The notes beneath the pieces were generated by a model. It was not told the origin of the DNA, searched no databases, and saw nothing but the letters and a program-made list of their open reading frames with translations. From NCBI GenBank assembly GCA_000708835.1, contig DF237194.1, positions 1-64,000 of the forward strand: a DNA stretch of 64,000 nucleotides, read 5' to 3'. The DNA is from Klebsormidium nitens. Taxonomy: Eukaryota > Streptophyta > Klebsormidiophyceae > Klebsormidiales > Klebsormidiaceae. The translations under genes were made by a program, and so were the position numbers. Every line of letters starts with the position of its first letter. Position 1 is the stretch's first letter. Positions 21,061-34,200 of the stretch are shown here, one piece after another.

Positions 21061-23035
21061 GGTTGGCTCGGACAGAGCATACACCTTGATCTTGCGTTGC
21101 CTGTGACCTTTCCAGCTGCGTTGCCGTTACTCAATCTTTTCTCACAATGCTTCCTTATTAGCGCCGATTCGAGTGAAGAAAATATTTGCAGCAAGACGCA
21201 CCATTTCGTGTAGCGGCTCCAGTAGAGTCTGTAAGTTTGCAAGTCTCAACTCCCACGTGGCTACCAGAACCTCGGTACCCTTCTCTGCTAGTGAGGCGGT
21301 ACCGTACCAAGGTATCTATGACGCACGGGTGACGACTGCGGGAAGCTTGAACTGGACACGTGGAATGATCGCAACGGTTGTGCAATGTTACCCGACTGAT
21401 ATGAGTAGTGCCCGGGGGATCGTTGGCGGTTTAGGGTCAAACACCATAACCGACTGATCTTGGTGGGGTTGGTATGGCGGTTTAGGGTGGGTTCGGGCGG
21501 CCCATGGCGGAACGCCTTAGGGTTAGTCAAAAGCGGGTTACTGCCCTCACTTGACCTCAGGGTTTTAGTGTTGTGTTACTTAACCACTGACAGCGTCATG
21601 AGTACGTCATCGTTGAGACCTGCAGGCTGCAAACTTACAGACCTACGTCAGCGGCTCCATCGCACAGTAGCCTCCGAACACGCACTGTGTCTCCAGAGGC
21701 CTTGTATTGTCACGTCACCGCACGTCACCGTCCCATGCAACGCGCGACGCCGCGCCTCAGCTCCGCTGCACCGTCGCAGACTCAGGGTTCAAGGGTTTAA
21801 GCCCGCTGGACCGTCGCTGCGCGCGGCCGCGCTTAGTGCGATAGACGGACCCGCGCAAGGTTTGGATCGGACGCCTGAGACGTCGGAAAGTGCGCGGCCG
21901 CCACCAAGCGCTACCTCCCGCGGTTGCAGAAGCCTGCGCTTGGCTGCGCTGTGTGTGGTGCAACGTCAAATGCGATTGACGAAGACGAGAGCTCCATTTT
22001 TGGTCGATGGGGGTATGGATGGCGAGAATGAAGCATCACATGAGGATTACCAGTGTATCAAAAATCCATGTAAAGAGGTCCTTCGAAAGTTTTCAAGAAC
22101 CTGGTCCATGTGCTCGCTCTTTTTGCAAAGTAGCGCTTTCAGATTCAGTTGCGCCCACTCAAAGGAAGGTTACACACTCGTAAAGAACATGGGCTTGAAA
22201 CTTGAGACGTCGTGTATCCGAGTCTGTCCGGCCACTTGTAGAATGCTGTTAAATATTGTTGATCAAACTTAGAGTACAATCTGCAGACTCTATAAGATGC
22301 TGCAAGTGCTTAGAGCCATTACTAGAAAGATCGTACGTGCCTGCATGGTGAGGACGGCTATCATCTTCATATTGAAACAAAGGTGCGCACTCCGTGAGGA
22401 GCGGAGGTCTCGCTTCATTTTCAAAGCCCATAACATATCCGCACGCTCATGGGAGTTAATGAAAGAAGCAACGGTTCCTTGATGGACCTTATCATTTGTA
22501 CAGAATGCTGGCTTGCTCGCTTCCCAGAAGCCCTCACGACAGGCAAGTCCAAGCTGTACAAGCTAACCTTTTGCGCAAGTTCGATTACTTTGACTCGAAC
22601 GAAAGCCTTTGTCTTAAAATCTCATGCATCAGTGGAACGAAGGACAAATTTTCACGAATGTGTCACAACTCCTCGATATGTAGTATCAACCACTTGAAGG
22701 ATGGGACACCTTAATTTTGACTCTGGTCGGAACGAGCCGCAAACACGTCTGCTTATAAGACGCACGACACAAGCCAATTGATATCGGAAGCCTTAGCCAC
22801 CTACACAAAATGTCCTGATGTGGAAAAACATGGGGGTGGTAATTCGAACGATTTACATGTCAGCCCGAGTCTGAGTACACTTCTAGTTGTTTCTGTGGTT
22901 GCGTTGCCTACAGTACGTATGCAGTTTTCACTAACAAGTACCAGGATTGCGTCCTCACAATTTTATCTTCTTTGCATTTGTATTTCGAAGGTTCTGCTCT
23001 GCTGCCATCCTGACACAAGCTTCAGGTCCTTCTGA
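21061..23035. other. Region without a supportable gene
   Basis: The longest frame (21460-22272, plus) begins in repeated ggcggtttagggt words and crosses the GC-rich block shared with the F-box flanks. Its product is low-complexity and matches nothing I know. A 15-base inverted repeat spans 21229-21643. The remainder shows nothing recognisable. Confidence 0.4.
21229..21643. repeat. 15-base inverted repeat, arms 386 bp apart
   Basis: The arm gtctgtaagtttgca at 21229-21243 is matched exactly by its reverse complement at 21629-21643. Near each arm is a cggctcca word in direct orientation. This could be the ends of a small decayed element, but no target-site duplication was found. Confidence 0.5.
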
Positions 23036-23871
23036 CTATCCTTCCCCCCTCCTGCGAAAAGTTGAACTCCAATGTTGTTCAGGAATCAGAGCTCCACGAC
23101 CGGACTCCAAGCACCATGAAGCTAGGCTTGATAGGTCTGATAACAGCGCTATCAAAATGAACATTTTGAACGGCGTGCTCGGATCCTCGTCCCCCTCGCC
23201 CTGACCTGACGCTCCACCGGCAACGCGAATTAGGAATCTGTACGCCGTCTGACCGATGTTTTTGAGGTGATCATCAAAAGAGCGGTTCCCGCTTTTCAAC
23301 GTAAGCATCATCGAAGCTGGATGATCAGCGAGTTCCTTTGAGAGCGTCTCTGCTGCCTTGATGTTGACCTGGAAGGCGCTCGCCAGACTGCCCTTTCTCA
23401 CAACATACACCTCTAAGGGAGCAACTTGCTCTTGCTCTATGCTGTCTTTCTGTGAGGCTTCCCCGCAGGCGCTGTGCCCAATAGTCTTTACTTGAGCATT
23501 CAGAAAAAGCTGGCCATCCGGAATGTCCACTGCGAAGGCACAGTCACCCAGTGACCACGCGAAGCAGTTGTCCCGAATCCTTGAGAAAACAAAGAACTGC
23601 ACATCTTTCTGAGTAAGGCTGCAAACGTCCTGCGGTTCTGTTTCAGGTGCGTTCTTCTTCAGGCCAACTCCAAGTCGCACCAGCTTCTTGAACCCCCCAA
23701 AACCACTGACAGCTTCTCGAAGCGTCTGCAGGTCCGCGGAAGTACCAGTTTGCAAGCGCATGCAGCTAGGGAGAGAGTTAGAGGATCCTGAGAGGCCACC
23801 TTGCGCAAGATGAGATGCAAAGCGTCTCTCGGCAGCGAGAGCAAGTGAGCCACAGGTTCTGAAGATGCCAT
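23036..23871 (-). pseudogene. F-box-like copy with frame break
   Basis: An ATG at 23869-23871 opens an F-box-like frame (LLSLPRDALHLILRKVASQDPLTLSLAACACKL) resembling the two tandem F-box genes to the left. After about 40 residues the similarity moves to another frame near 23740-23765 (DLQTLREAVSGFGGFKKLVRLG...), which runs open to 23036. The segment equivalent to NPSLWERAFLGDA is missing at the break, so a small out-of-frame deletion is likely. The second frame is open for over 230 codons and aligns only loosely with the tandem pair. It could be a recent pseudogene, an assembly error, or a gene with a tiny unseen intron. Confidence 0.5.
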
Positions 23872-25215
23872 TGAAACGGACAGGAGGCTCTGCGAAAGAT
23901 TCAGAATTGACTGAGGACCTTCTTGCTAGGCGCTCGTCACTCTGCAATCTCACATGCTCGTGCAAACCTTCGGCAATCAACAGACTTAAGCTGCGCCGTC
24001 GTCTAGTCTGTGCTTGCCACTTCTTGCCGATGCGCTCAGACCCTCCAAAAGGAAATTTGCCTCTGAAGATTCTTGTCTGAGTGCGCAGCCTCAAAATGTT
24101 CTATCGGATCTGGCGCGAAAACTTCTAGGGGTACAATCCCGCCCTGGCTCTGTCGCTGTATCTTCGTTCCTTTGTCTCGATGCATATTGTGGCGGGAACG
24201 TGTGAGCGGACGTGTGAGTGGACCAGTCGAAATTACTCCAGCCTTTTCAAACCGCTAAGATTTTCGATATGGGCGACCACCTTTCGGCAGCCTCTTTGAC
24301 GAACGCGCTCGAACATCAACAGCCTGCACAATGTCAACGCTGGGCCGTCAGTCAATGCTCGATGCTTGGCAGCCTGGCAAACGAACAGCGATCAAGCACG
24401 TACTTACAGTGGGTTCTGGAGGCTGACGCGTCAAATTGGCACTGCTCAGTGAGTCGGGGGCATGCCCGGCCGGTAAAGCGGAGTCTCAAGGCTGTGCATG
24501 TATAGGGTGCAAGCATCTTTACTACCGTAGCTATGGTACGTACCTAGAAGCATGGCAGTCTTTTTCTTGAAGCCAGTATGCATAAACTCATATAAACCCA
24601 GTGGCTCAGCTGGCAGTGACCACCGGATTGTGGCTCCATACAGATCACGCGTACTGCATGCAAATAACCAGTTCGGACTTTGCAAACGCTACACGCGCTT
24701 AATTGCTGTGCCAGTCATGTTGAGTATCGATCGTCCCAACCAACGTCGTTGAATTTGTTGCGCGTATGCATATCCCACGTGCAATATCAAAGCCTGCCGC
24801 CAGGCTTTGCTGAGTTCGTTCAATCGATCCGTATATCAGTACTGTGATATATTCTGAGGAAACTTTATATGCAGATGTGGCCGGTGCGATGATGGACAAT
24901 TGCCAATTTGTCTTCATGAGTTCAAGGCGACTCTTCACTATCATTTGCTCTGCTGATCAAATTGGCGACAATCCACAGCTAGGTGGACGACGAGTATCAG
25001 AACACAACACCGTACGTTCATTTGCTTCAAGTGATCGAAACACCGCAAGGCTGTGTCAATCCTAGCTAGAGTCGAGTGCACTCAATTGTCATGACCGTGA
25101 GTAATCATGCAACCTGGTCAACATGCAGCTGAACATGTTGTACGTGCGCGCAATACATGCCCATCAAACGTACAACATTCCAGCCATGCCTTAATGCTTC
25201 CAGGGATCACTTTCA
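23872..25215. other. Intergenic, no recognisable gene
   Basis: Only short, overlapping, unrelated open frames were seen. The right end should contain the 3' untranslated region of the NusG-like gene, which is read leftward. Confidence 0.45.
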
Positions 25216-28200
25216 TCACATAAAAGCGGGCATCTGTGCGTCCTTCGTTTTCTTCTTCTCCTTCTTTACCCTACCCTTCGCCTTCCCCACCGGCGTCAAA
25301 CGCCGCCAAACGGCTGTAACCACTTCCAAATCCTCAGTCAACAACATCTCCGCCGAGTTATCCCCATTCGTCCCCAAATACTTTACCATCAGCCTCTTCG
25401 TTTTCCCTTCCGGTGTCGTAATTGATAGCTTCTGCCACCGAATCTCAGCCTGCCTCGGGTCCGCCCGATCCGCCTCGAGATCGTTTTCAACACCGCCACG
25501 TGGCTTCCTCTCAAACGCCGACCAGTCCGGATCCTTCGGACGCCCATCGGCGCCCAACTCCCGTTTGGGCTCCGCCTCCTCCTCACCCTCGTCCAGCCAC
25601 AGGAGCTGCTTTTTGGGTTTCGGTAAGTCTAGTTGCTTAACCGGGGCGGAGATGACTTGGAAACCTTCCGGAAGCGACCAACTGCCGCCATCCTCGGGTG
25701 ACACGTCACGGGGCTGAAATTGAATCTCTCCTTCATCCGGAATTTGGACCGTAATCTGCACAAGCAAGAAGACCACGACCGTAGGCTTAGACATTTCCGT
25801 AGGCAGGGAGGAAAGAGTGTTGCGCAAGGTCTACTGCGTAATATCGTTGGTGATTTTCCAGAGGACTTCACGACTTCGAGCTCATTTCCGAAGGTTGTCG
25901 TTCGAAGATTGCTGTTACGAATCAGTGCAATTGAATGTGAACCAAACTACTTGAATCAGGGCCACAGTGAATCTGAATCACAAGCAGTCAAATTCCTAAA
26001 CTGCCGAATGTTAACAGCCCACTGATCCACTCCGACTAAGACTGCCCCCTACTTTCCCGTCGTGGTTGCAAGATCGCAGCAGAAGATAGGGGCTAACTTT
26101 CCCTGCGGGGCATTGAATCTCAACAATCGTAGAGTAACAAAAGCAGAACCACAAAGCGAGCCCGGATCACCAGACCCTTTTTTTTACGCAGAGTGGAGGA
26201 GCCCGCTTTGATGCTTGCTGCCAAACACTGAAGTTCGATACCACAGAATCACAGAAGCAAAGTGGTCGCCTCACCAGGCCCTTTTCTAGCAACACATCCA
26301 CAACGTGCCCCGTGCACCCCTTGAACGGCCCCTTTTTGACCTCGACTCCCACCCCCGACCGCAACGGCACCCGGTTCGTTTCGTCTTCCTCGTCCTGTCC
26401 GCTTCCCGATTCGCCCCTTGACCCGCTTCTTAACCAGTCCATGTTTACCCCTGACCCGTCCGTTTCGCTCCCTAACCCGCTCCTTAGCCAGTCTGCATCA
26501 TTCTCTAAACCGTTCGATGAAGCGGTGTTGTCCGAGCCTCTGAGGCCCCACTCTAAGGTGCTAGTGTACTGGCTTTCCTCGGGTCTCCGTTCCGTTGCTC
26601 CGCTGCTGGACGGGAGCGGAACTTCTCGCCGGAACGGATCAAACGCAGGTGTTTTCGAGGCGGGGGCCTTGACGGGTCGGACGTCTTTAAACTTGACGTC
26701 GACTTCGGTATACTGCCCGAGAATCATAATCTTGACTTTCAACTGCGTGGAAGACAGACTCGGTCAGGACATTGATTGATGGTAAGTAGCAGCGATATCA
26801 ACAGACAAGTGATTTTTTTACCTTTCTGTCCAACCGAATTTTACACTAGGGGCATGCGTAGCGTCTTCTGAAGCCTGCAGATTTGTTTTAGGTCATCAAC
26901 TCATTCCTGCTTGACAAAGATAAGCAGTGCTACTGCCTCCAAAATCTCCTACTACAATCAGACCTCAACACGCCTGACATGCGACCTCCAGCCAAGCAGC
27001 CCTCTTAAAGCACGGCGTTAGAATATTAGGCGCTTGGAAAGAACCAACGTTCGGCTTCTCGTGCGAAAGCAATGCATACAAGGCTGCTATGTCCTGACAT
27101 CGTACTGCTAGCAAAGATATTCTTTGGTTTGCTACCCAGTAGAGGATGACTTCTGCATGCCGCTCCTGAGGCGAGAAAAGAAAGCCAAGTGATATTCACC
27201 CCGCCTCACCATTGCAAGACCCTTGTACATCCGGTAATCAAATCTACACGAACCTAACATCCGAGCCATCGTGGTGACGTCACCGAAGCCGCTACTGACG
27301 ATTGACCGTTTTCTCCTCACCTCTTGCTTCTCCCCGTCCCGCGTCGTCACCTCCCCCGTCAGCCCCGCAAACGGACCCCGCGCCACCATGACGTCACTCC
27401 CAACCGCATACTTGACATTCGCTGCAGGGGCCTCGATCAATCCCTCGCTTTCTTGTGGCACTCCGTTCCCCCCGCCTTCCAACTCAGGTTCCTGTTGAGC
27501 ACAACAATGCATGTAAAAGTTTCTGATTTTTCGCAAGAAGAGTCTGAAGGGCTGGAACCGCAGAGTTGAGCAACCGTCGCTTCTATCAAAGTAACCGGTG
27601 ACCATGCAACAAGTCGATTTCAGCGGAGTAGACGAGCATTGTGCCATTATGAGCTCCAGCACCTCCTTAAAGGCCAAACAAGCACGGTTGAACGCAGACG
27701 GAAGCTCTGACGTCAACGCTTTCTTTTAATCAAACCGCTTTGATCTGCAAACGGTTGGTCGCAGTCACTAACAGACCTTCTAGCGAACAATCAGGCCCAG
27801 ATGGGTTGATAAGCGTGAGAGCCCGCACGTATCAGCGCGACCATTGAAATAAGTTCCTCAGATTTGCCACAGACGCAAATCACCGACAGGTTAAACAGAA
27901 CTGCCTCCTCACCTCCGGCAAAGTCTGCTCCTTCTTGCCCTTTCTCGCCGCCGCCGCCTCAGCCTTCCTCTTTGCCGCCTCTTCCTTCTCCTTCTCCATC
28001 TTAGCCTGCGCCGCAGCAACTGTTTCCTGCACCTCTCGTTCTGCGTCCTCGATCATCTTCACGAAACGCTCCGCTTGCATGCCGGCCGCCACACTCATCC
28101 TGGAAATGTGCGAAACGGACTGTCAGCAATTAATCGAGAAGAGAAGAAGCGGGAGTTGCAAATCCTATTCCGTGGCCTGCGCCCGCTGCGATAATGTGCA

Positions 28201-31200
28201 CTTCTGGTTCTGCGTCCTCGATCATCTCAACGAATCGCTTGGCCTGCATGCCCGACGCGACACTCATCCTGGAAACGTGAACAGCCGTATGTCAGCACGC
28301 AATAGGCTGCACAAAGAATGCAGGTTCCAAAATTTCGAATCCATAATCCATCTCGGCCTGCGCCGCGGCACTCGTCTCCTGTACCTCTGAATATGCGCCC
28401 TGAATCATCTTCACGAATGGCTCCGCTTGCATGCCGGCCCCGACGCTCATTCTGGAAACGTGACGGCAACTCTCAGCAAAAAGTAACCGAGAATTTTGAA
28501 GTTATAAAACATGAACCGCGCCACACAACGTGCACGCTGATCGTCAGCACACATTTGAGAACGTAATATACAAAGCTGTGAAGCCACTAAACCGGAAGGA
28601 ATGCGAAAGGAAATAGGAAGCAAATCGATGTTGAGAGCGAATGGCGCATGAAACGGACGCGAGAATGCAAGCGACATGCATAACTTACACATCGTTGTTC
28701 CTAGCTCCTTCGATGGCTGTTCATCGAAGTAAGTAAACAGTACAAATGAGTAAAAGAGACGAAGAAACAAATTTGCAAAAAGAAAGAAAGACAGTCGACA
28801 GTACGAAGGACAATTTGGCTGTGCGGAAGAAAGGGGGTGGACAGAAGGCGCAGACTTCCGCGCTTCTTTTTCACGATTCTTCACTGTCAAATCTCCGCTT
28901 AGCTGTTGGTTTGCTACTTTTGGAACTGGACGAAAGGGACGCAGGAAACAACAACGCAAAAACTCCCTTCAATTTCGAAAAGGGGCCTCAAAGATCACAA
29001 CCCTCGACTCTGCGCTCCTTCAACATTGTAACCCTCGACGCTTTTCAAGAGACAATCTGAAGCTGAACAAAAGAAAGGAAGGAAGGGAGGATAGAAATGT
29101 TTGGGTCAAAGCATCGGGGCCTGGAGGCTCACACGCCCTTGTTCTCCGCCCCTTCGATGTTGTACAGCCCCGGCGTTGCGGACATGGCTTGCAGCACCTG
29201 CGGCGTCAGGCGCGCGCAGATGAACAGCACGTTGTTCGTCACGAACGTGCTGAAGTGGCGCGCTTCGCCGTTCTTCAGGATCTTCACCGCCGGCAACTCG
29301 GGGGTCCGGACATCAATCTAGAAAAGCGAACGCAAAAATGAGGTTGAGTGCGGTGCTAAAAGTTATAATCTAGTCTGTGATTTAGATATAGTCAAGGTTG
29401 TGTCTGGATTGAGTGACGCGCTTCGCCAGTCTTCGGAATTTTCACCTCCAGCAGCTGGGGGGTCCGAATGTCGATCTGCGGAAGGAAAGAAACGGTGAGA
29501 ACCAGAGCTAAGCCAAGGGTTGTATCTAGGTCGACTTTGGTTTTTATCATGATTACGGTCCATTTTTAGTCTGGGTGGCGCGCTTTCCCAATTTTCACAT
29601 TTCACTGCCGGCAGTTCGGAGTCCGGATATAAAATGGGATAGGAAAGAATACGAAATAATGAAACGCTGTGCTGAGGGCTAGGTCTAGTTCGTGGGACTC
29701 TCAAAGGTAACACGCCTAAACGTGACTCTCCTAATGAAACAGGTTAGATGTAAGACTCGTTTGCACAGCTCGACGCCCTGAGTTACGGACCTGCCCTAGT
29801 CATCGGATCCCGAAGCACTTAATCTCAACTCTTTAACTGCGAAAATAATTGCCCAATCATCATTTTGTAACAGTCACCGTATGAACAATCGGTCGGGAGA
29901 GCGTGCCCTCACCACCTCGTCCGGCGCAAACATCGCGAGCCGCTCCCAGAAAGCAGACACGACTTCCGTTTGCATCTTTTGGCACCATAAATGCGGACCT
30001 GAGCATAACTCCCGACCCCAAATGCAGATTGGAGCTTTAAAACATCGTTCCACAAAGCGTGACCCACCTACTCGTCTGGCGCATACAGTAAGAGCCGCTC
30101 CCAGAACGCCGCCGCGACTTCCGTTTACGGGAATTGACACCTTGATATGCCAGCCTGAGCTCAACGTCGGACCCCAAGCACAACTGAAAACCACTTTCGA
30201 CTGAAAATAAGCGTTCCGCAGAGTCTGCACTCACCTCCTCGTCTGGCGCGTACATCGCAAGCCGCTCCCGGAACGCGGCCGCGACGTCCGCCTCGGGGAC
30301 CGTGCAGTTGACGACGTACCACCGCTTCTCGACCTTCGAGCTCATCGCCAGCAGCTCCACGCGTTTCTCCTCCGTTTTGTGCGACAACTAGGAGAAGAAA
30401 TCAAATAAGTAGAATTCAATTTGTTCGGATTTCAAAGTCTAGCATTATCGTGGTGCCAGCTTGCAGAGGAGAGGAAACGGGACTGGGCGTTTGATGCCAG
30501 CAGCTCCACGCGTTTCTCCCTCCGTCTTGTGCACGAACTGGGCAAACATAGCATTATGTTTGGGGTTTCAGGAGATCACAATTATGTGTTCAGGATTTCA
30601 AATTCCGGCACTCTCTGCAAAACTAAGACGTCCCTAGACTAACATGGGTCCGGACTCTGCACGCTTGTCTGAAACCGTTCTGGTGACAACTGGACACAGC
30701 TGCATGCTTGACCAGGGAGTTCGTGTGTTAAAAAGATGTGGGACTACTCTTGCAGAAATCCAGATTTCAGGGTCCCATTCGACTTGCAAACAACGGAACC
30801 CCTAGGAGAAAAGATGATTGATGTCAGCGACTCCGCAAGCTTGTCCTTCATGAAGTCCGGCAGGGCCATATTGACTTGCCAGTTCCTCTTAGGAAGTAGG
30901 CAACCATAGGAATAGGGCCCAGCGCCACTGTACGACGCCGTGACGCGGGCCCGCCGTCCGAACTGCTTGGATTGGCTCTGTTCGACGATAAATCGTACGG
31001 TACGGCATAAAAAAATGACTGCATAAAGGTGCGAGATTTTCCTCGACTGGAGTCCCCAAGCGGCGCGGTCAACGCTTACGAATCGAACATTTTGGTCCGA
31101 GCGCTGCATGGTGTGAGCTTTAGCGTCGCACTTCGTGCATGTCCGCAGACTTCGACGTCGAATTTTCGTCTTGCTCGGTTGGCTGGTACCACCACTCATA

Positions 31201-34200
31201 AATCCACACCGTAAAAGGCAGCATAAACCGTAGATCAGTAGATCAAAATCATTATCAAGGAAAGTGGGAAGCCCTTGCCGTGGCACAGACGGCCACCCAT
31301 GTGGGATCGTGTACTTAGCGTTTCGTGGATCAAAGATTGTGAATCTTCGGGTGGCTTCAGGGGGCATCTTGCCTTGCCAAAGAAGGCAACCAACGCAGAT
31401 CAGCGGTGCGGCTTCAAAACCAAAGAGTACAATGCTGGTATATGGTTATCTATCGACGTTTTGAGGCTGCCACGCTATTTCGCTGTTCAGAAACTCGGAA
31501 CCGGCGGAGCCACTGCTGCGAAACCGTTCAAGATATCCCTTGGTGGTGAAATTCCAAAGCTTACTTAGAAGGAAGCGCAATATGAGTGCCGTCCGCCTAC
31601 CTGCTTCAGCGTGGTCGCCCGCAGCTCGCTCATCAGCCGCCCTTTGCGGTTGCGCCGCAGCGCCGCCAGCTGGCGCCGCCCAGCCTCGCTGATCTCAGCA
31701 CGCGCCTCTAGTTCCTCGAGCTCCGCGAGAAGCGCGTCTTCGTCCTCCTCGGCAAAAGGGTCATCTTGAGGTTCCTCTGACGCAGGCGGAGCCGTTTCAC
31801 TTATCTGCAAAAAATACAGACGAAACCTCAGACCCCCAATTCTTCTGCCAAGAGTGTAACCACGCTGTGCCTTCGACTTTCAAGCTCGACGAAACGTGCG
31901 CTTCGCTTCCTTACAAGGAATGGCTCTTGTTCGACAACAGGCTCTCCGGTCTCCGAACAAATTGAAAATGTAATAGGGCCCCTTCAAGCTCCACCAGCGC
32001 TTCGTCATTCTCCCCAAAACAATTCCCTTCTTCTTTCCCCTTCTGGTGGGGGCGCTGCCTTACTCTTTTTTTCGTACCGACTGTGGAATTTGTCAATACC
32101 AGTATCTTCAGAAATGGAGCGTGCGAGAAACTGCAAACTGATTTTGGCCGCCTCTACTTCCTCAAGCCTGGCGAGCAGAGCGTCTATCTATTTTTGCTAA
32201 TGTGACCTTGTCGATCAATTGCTTGGCAAGACATGAACGCTTTCACACGTTCGGTAATTCCCATAAGGGTTGTGAGAGGAAAGTTCAAAAGCAATCTGGG
32301 CAGAAATGTTAGCTCTTCTCAAGTGAAGTGACTTTTCGGACTCGTTTTCACAGATAACAAGATTCACACGCCTCGAGCAGACAGGACGCACGAATAAATC
32401 CATGGAAGGTGTTTATTTAGAGGGCGTCTTCCTTCACAAAGCCAGCTTTCCCCTGGCTCTCCTTTGGAACCTGGCGCAGTGTTTTTGCAGCCGTAGAGTA
32501 TTCTTCGGTCATTCTAGAAAGAGAAAGCGCCGTCAAAACTTGTAGGATGAGCCCTGTAGGCAGTATTCGATCACGATAATCATGCATGACAATACCAAAA
32601 GGTTTGCCTTCTACATCCGGAACCTTTGTCAAAACCGCAGATCCCTCCCCCACTCTTCACACAAGCAGATCCATTCCATTGGCTCTCGGAAGGAACCCAC
32701 CTCAGCCTCTGTTTCTTCCTGCGTCTCCGCACCCCCCTCCTCGTCCTGCCCCGACTCCGACTCAGTCGCCTTCGTCGCTTCCGCTTTTGCTCTCTCTCTC
32801 GCCCTCTTTCTTGCTGCCGCCTCTTTCGCCTTGGCCCGCCTGACCACTGCCAGTTTCGCTGCCTGTTTCGCCTGGCCGATGTCTTTTGCCGTCCGAAGCT
32901 GCCGCGGCCCCTTCTCGTCCGAATCAGGGTCCGGGTTGATCGGCACCTCCTGCTCACGAAGACGTATAGTGTCGGCCATTTTCACCTTTTCAAGTTTCAT
33001 TTGTCATTGGAACTCGAACCTTGACATTTGTTTTCTTTTCTTTCGAAGTCTTTGTCCGTCCCTCTTATGTTCGAAGCTGCCGCTGCCGCGGCCGCTTTTC
33101 AGACAATTTCAGATTGCACCTCCTGCTCAAGCACATGTCGATGACGTCAGTCGGATTCGTGTTTGAACTCTGCTTTTGTTTTCTTCCGTCCTTTGTTACG
33201 GTCTACTCCGACACATTGTCATAGGTGCCCCATCCTTCTAATGTCAACTTTCTTCCAGTTTATTGTTTGAAGTATCCACAGCCCTTGACCCCTCCAAATT
33301 CGAAATCTTACCGATACCCTCTTGCCTTTTTTCTTCCCCCAAAAGGCTACACTATTTTCCTTGACGTATCTTTCCGAGCTTGTACGACTTCTGCCTTGCT
33401 AAGTCCACTTCACTTTTTGAAAAATGCATCTTGGCAGTAAAGGGAGTTGAAAATTGAGGCTTTTTAGGATCAAACAATCTTCAACTTTGAGCCGGGACTC
33501 GACTGGGGATTTCGACTGCCCCTCACCCGCACAAAGCTCACGCAAGGCTCTGCCAGGTCTATGTATAGAGTCCGGTGTGCGCGAATCAAAATACAATATG
33601 GGGAAGACCAATCGGGAAGCGTACATCATGAATCGCTCTTCAAGTGGACCATATAGACGGTCCCCTCAGAATCTAGTCTCTCCTAGACTGTGGATGGCGG
33701 ATGGTCACGCAAGTCAGTATACACTGCCGCTCCTCTCACTGGTCTCAGGAGCCAGTCTTGAGTAAAGCCAGTCTTGAGAGTGTGCAGCATGTCTCTGCGA
33801 GAAACCACTAGACCTACCTTTGGGCGGGAAGTGCGCTTCCTCCGAACCACCGGGTTGCCGTCCGCGTCCAACTTTGCTGTCACCTGCAAACGCAAGCTTC
33901 CGCCTTTGAGCCACGTCAACTCTGCTTCCATTCTATTCCTCATGTCAGTGGTTGGGATACCGGAGCTTTCTACTTAAGGCTCAGTCTGATGCCGGTGGTG
34001 GTCGCACCCCCAGCTGACACCCCTGAATGGTCAATGGTGTGCACTATCACCACAGCGGTCAAGGTGTCTTGGCTCGTTTAGTGATCGCAGGTGGTTCTGG
34101 ATGGCCTGACAAATAAGAGCACAACAACCAATGTTGAAAGAAAGAGAGGTAGAAGCCACTTCCGGGTCTGGCACTGGTTGAAGAAACCTCATAATCAGCC

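Noticed and set aside
21460-22272. A 270-codon open frame on plus
   Set aside because: It overlaps GC-rich repeat sequence, has a low-complexity product with no family resemblance, and opens inside a tandem ggcggtttagggt stretch.
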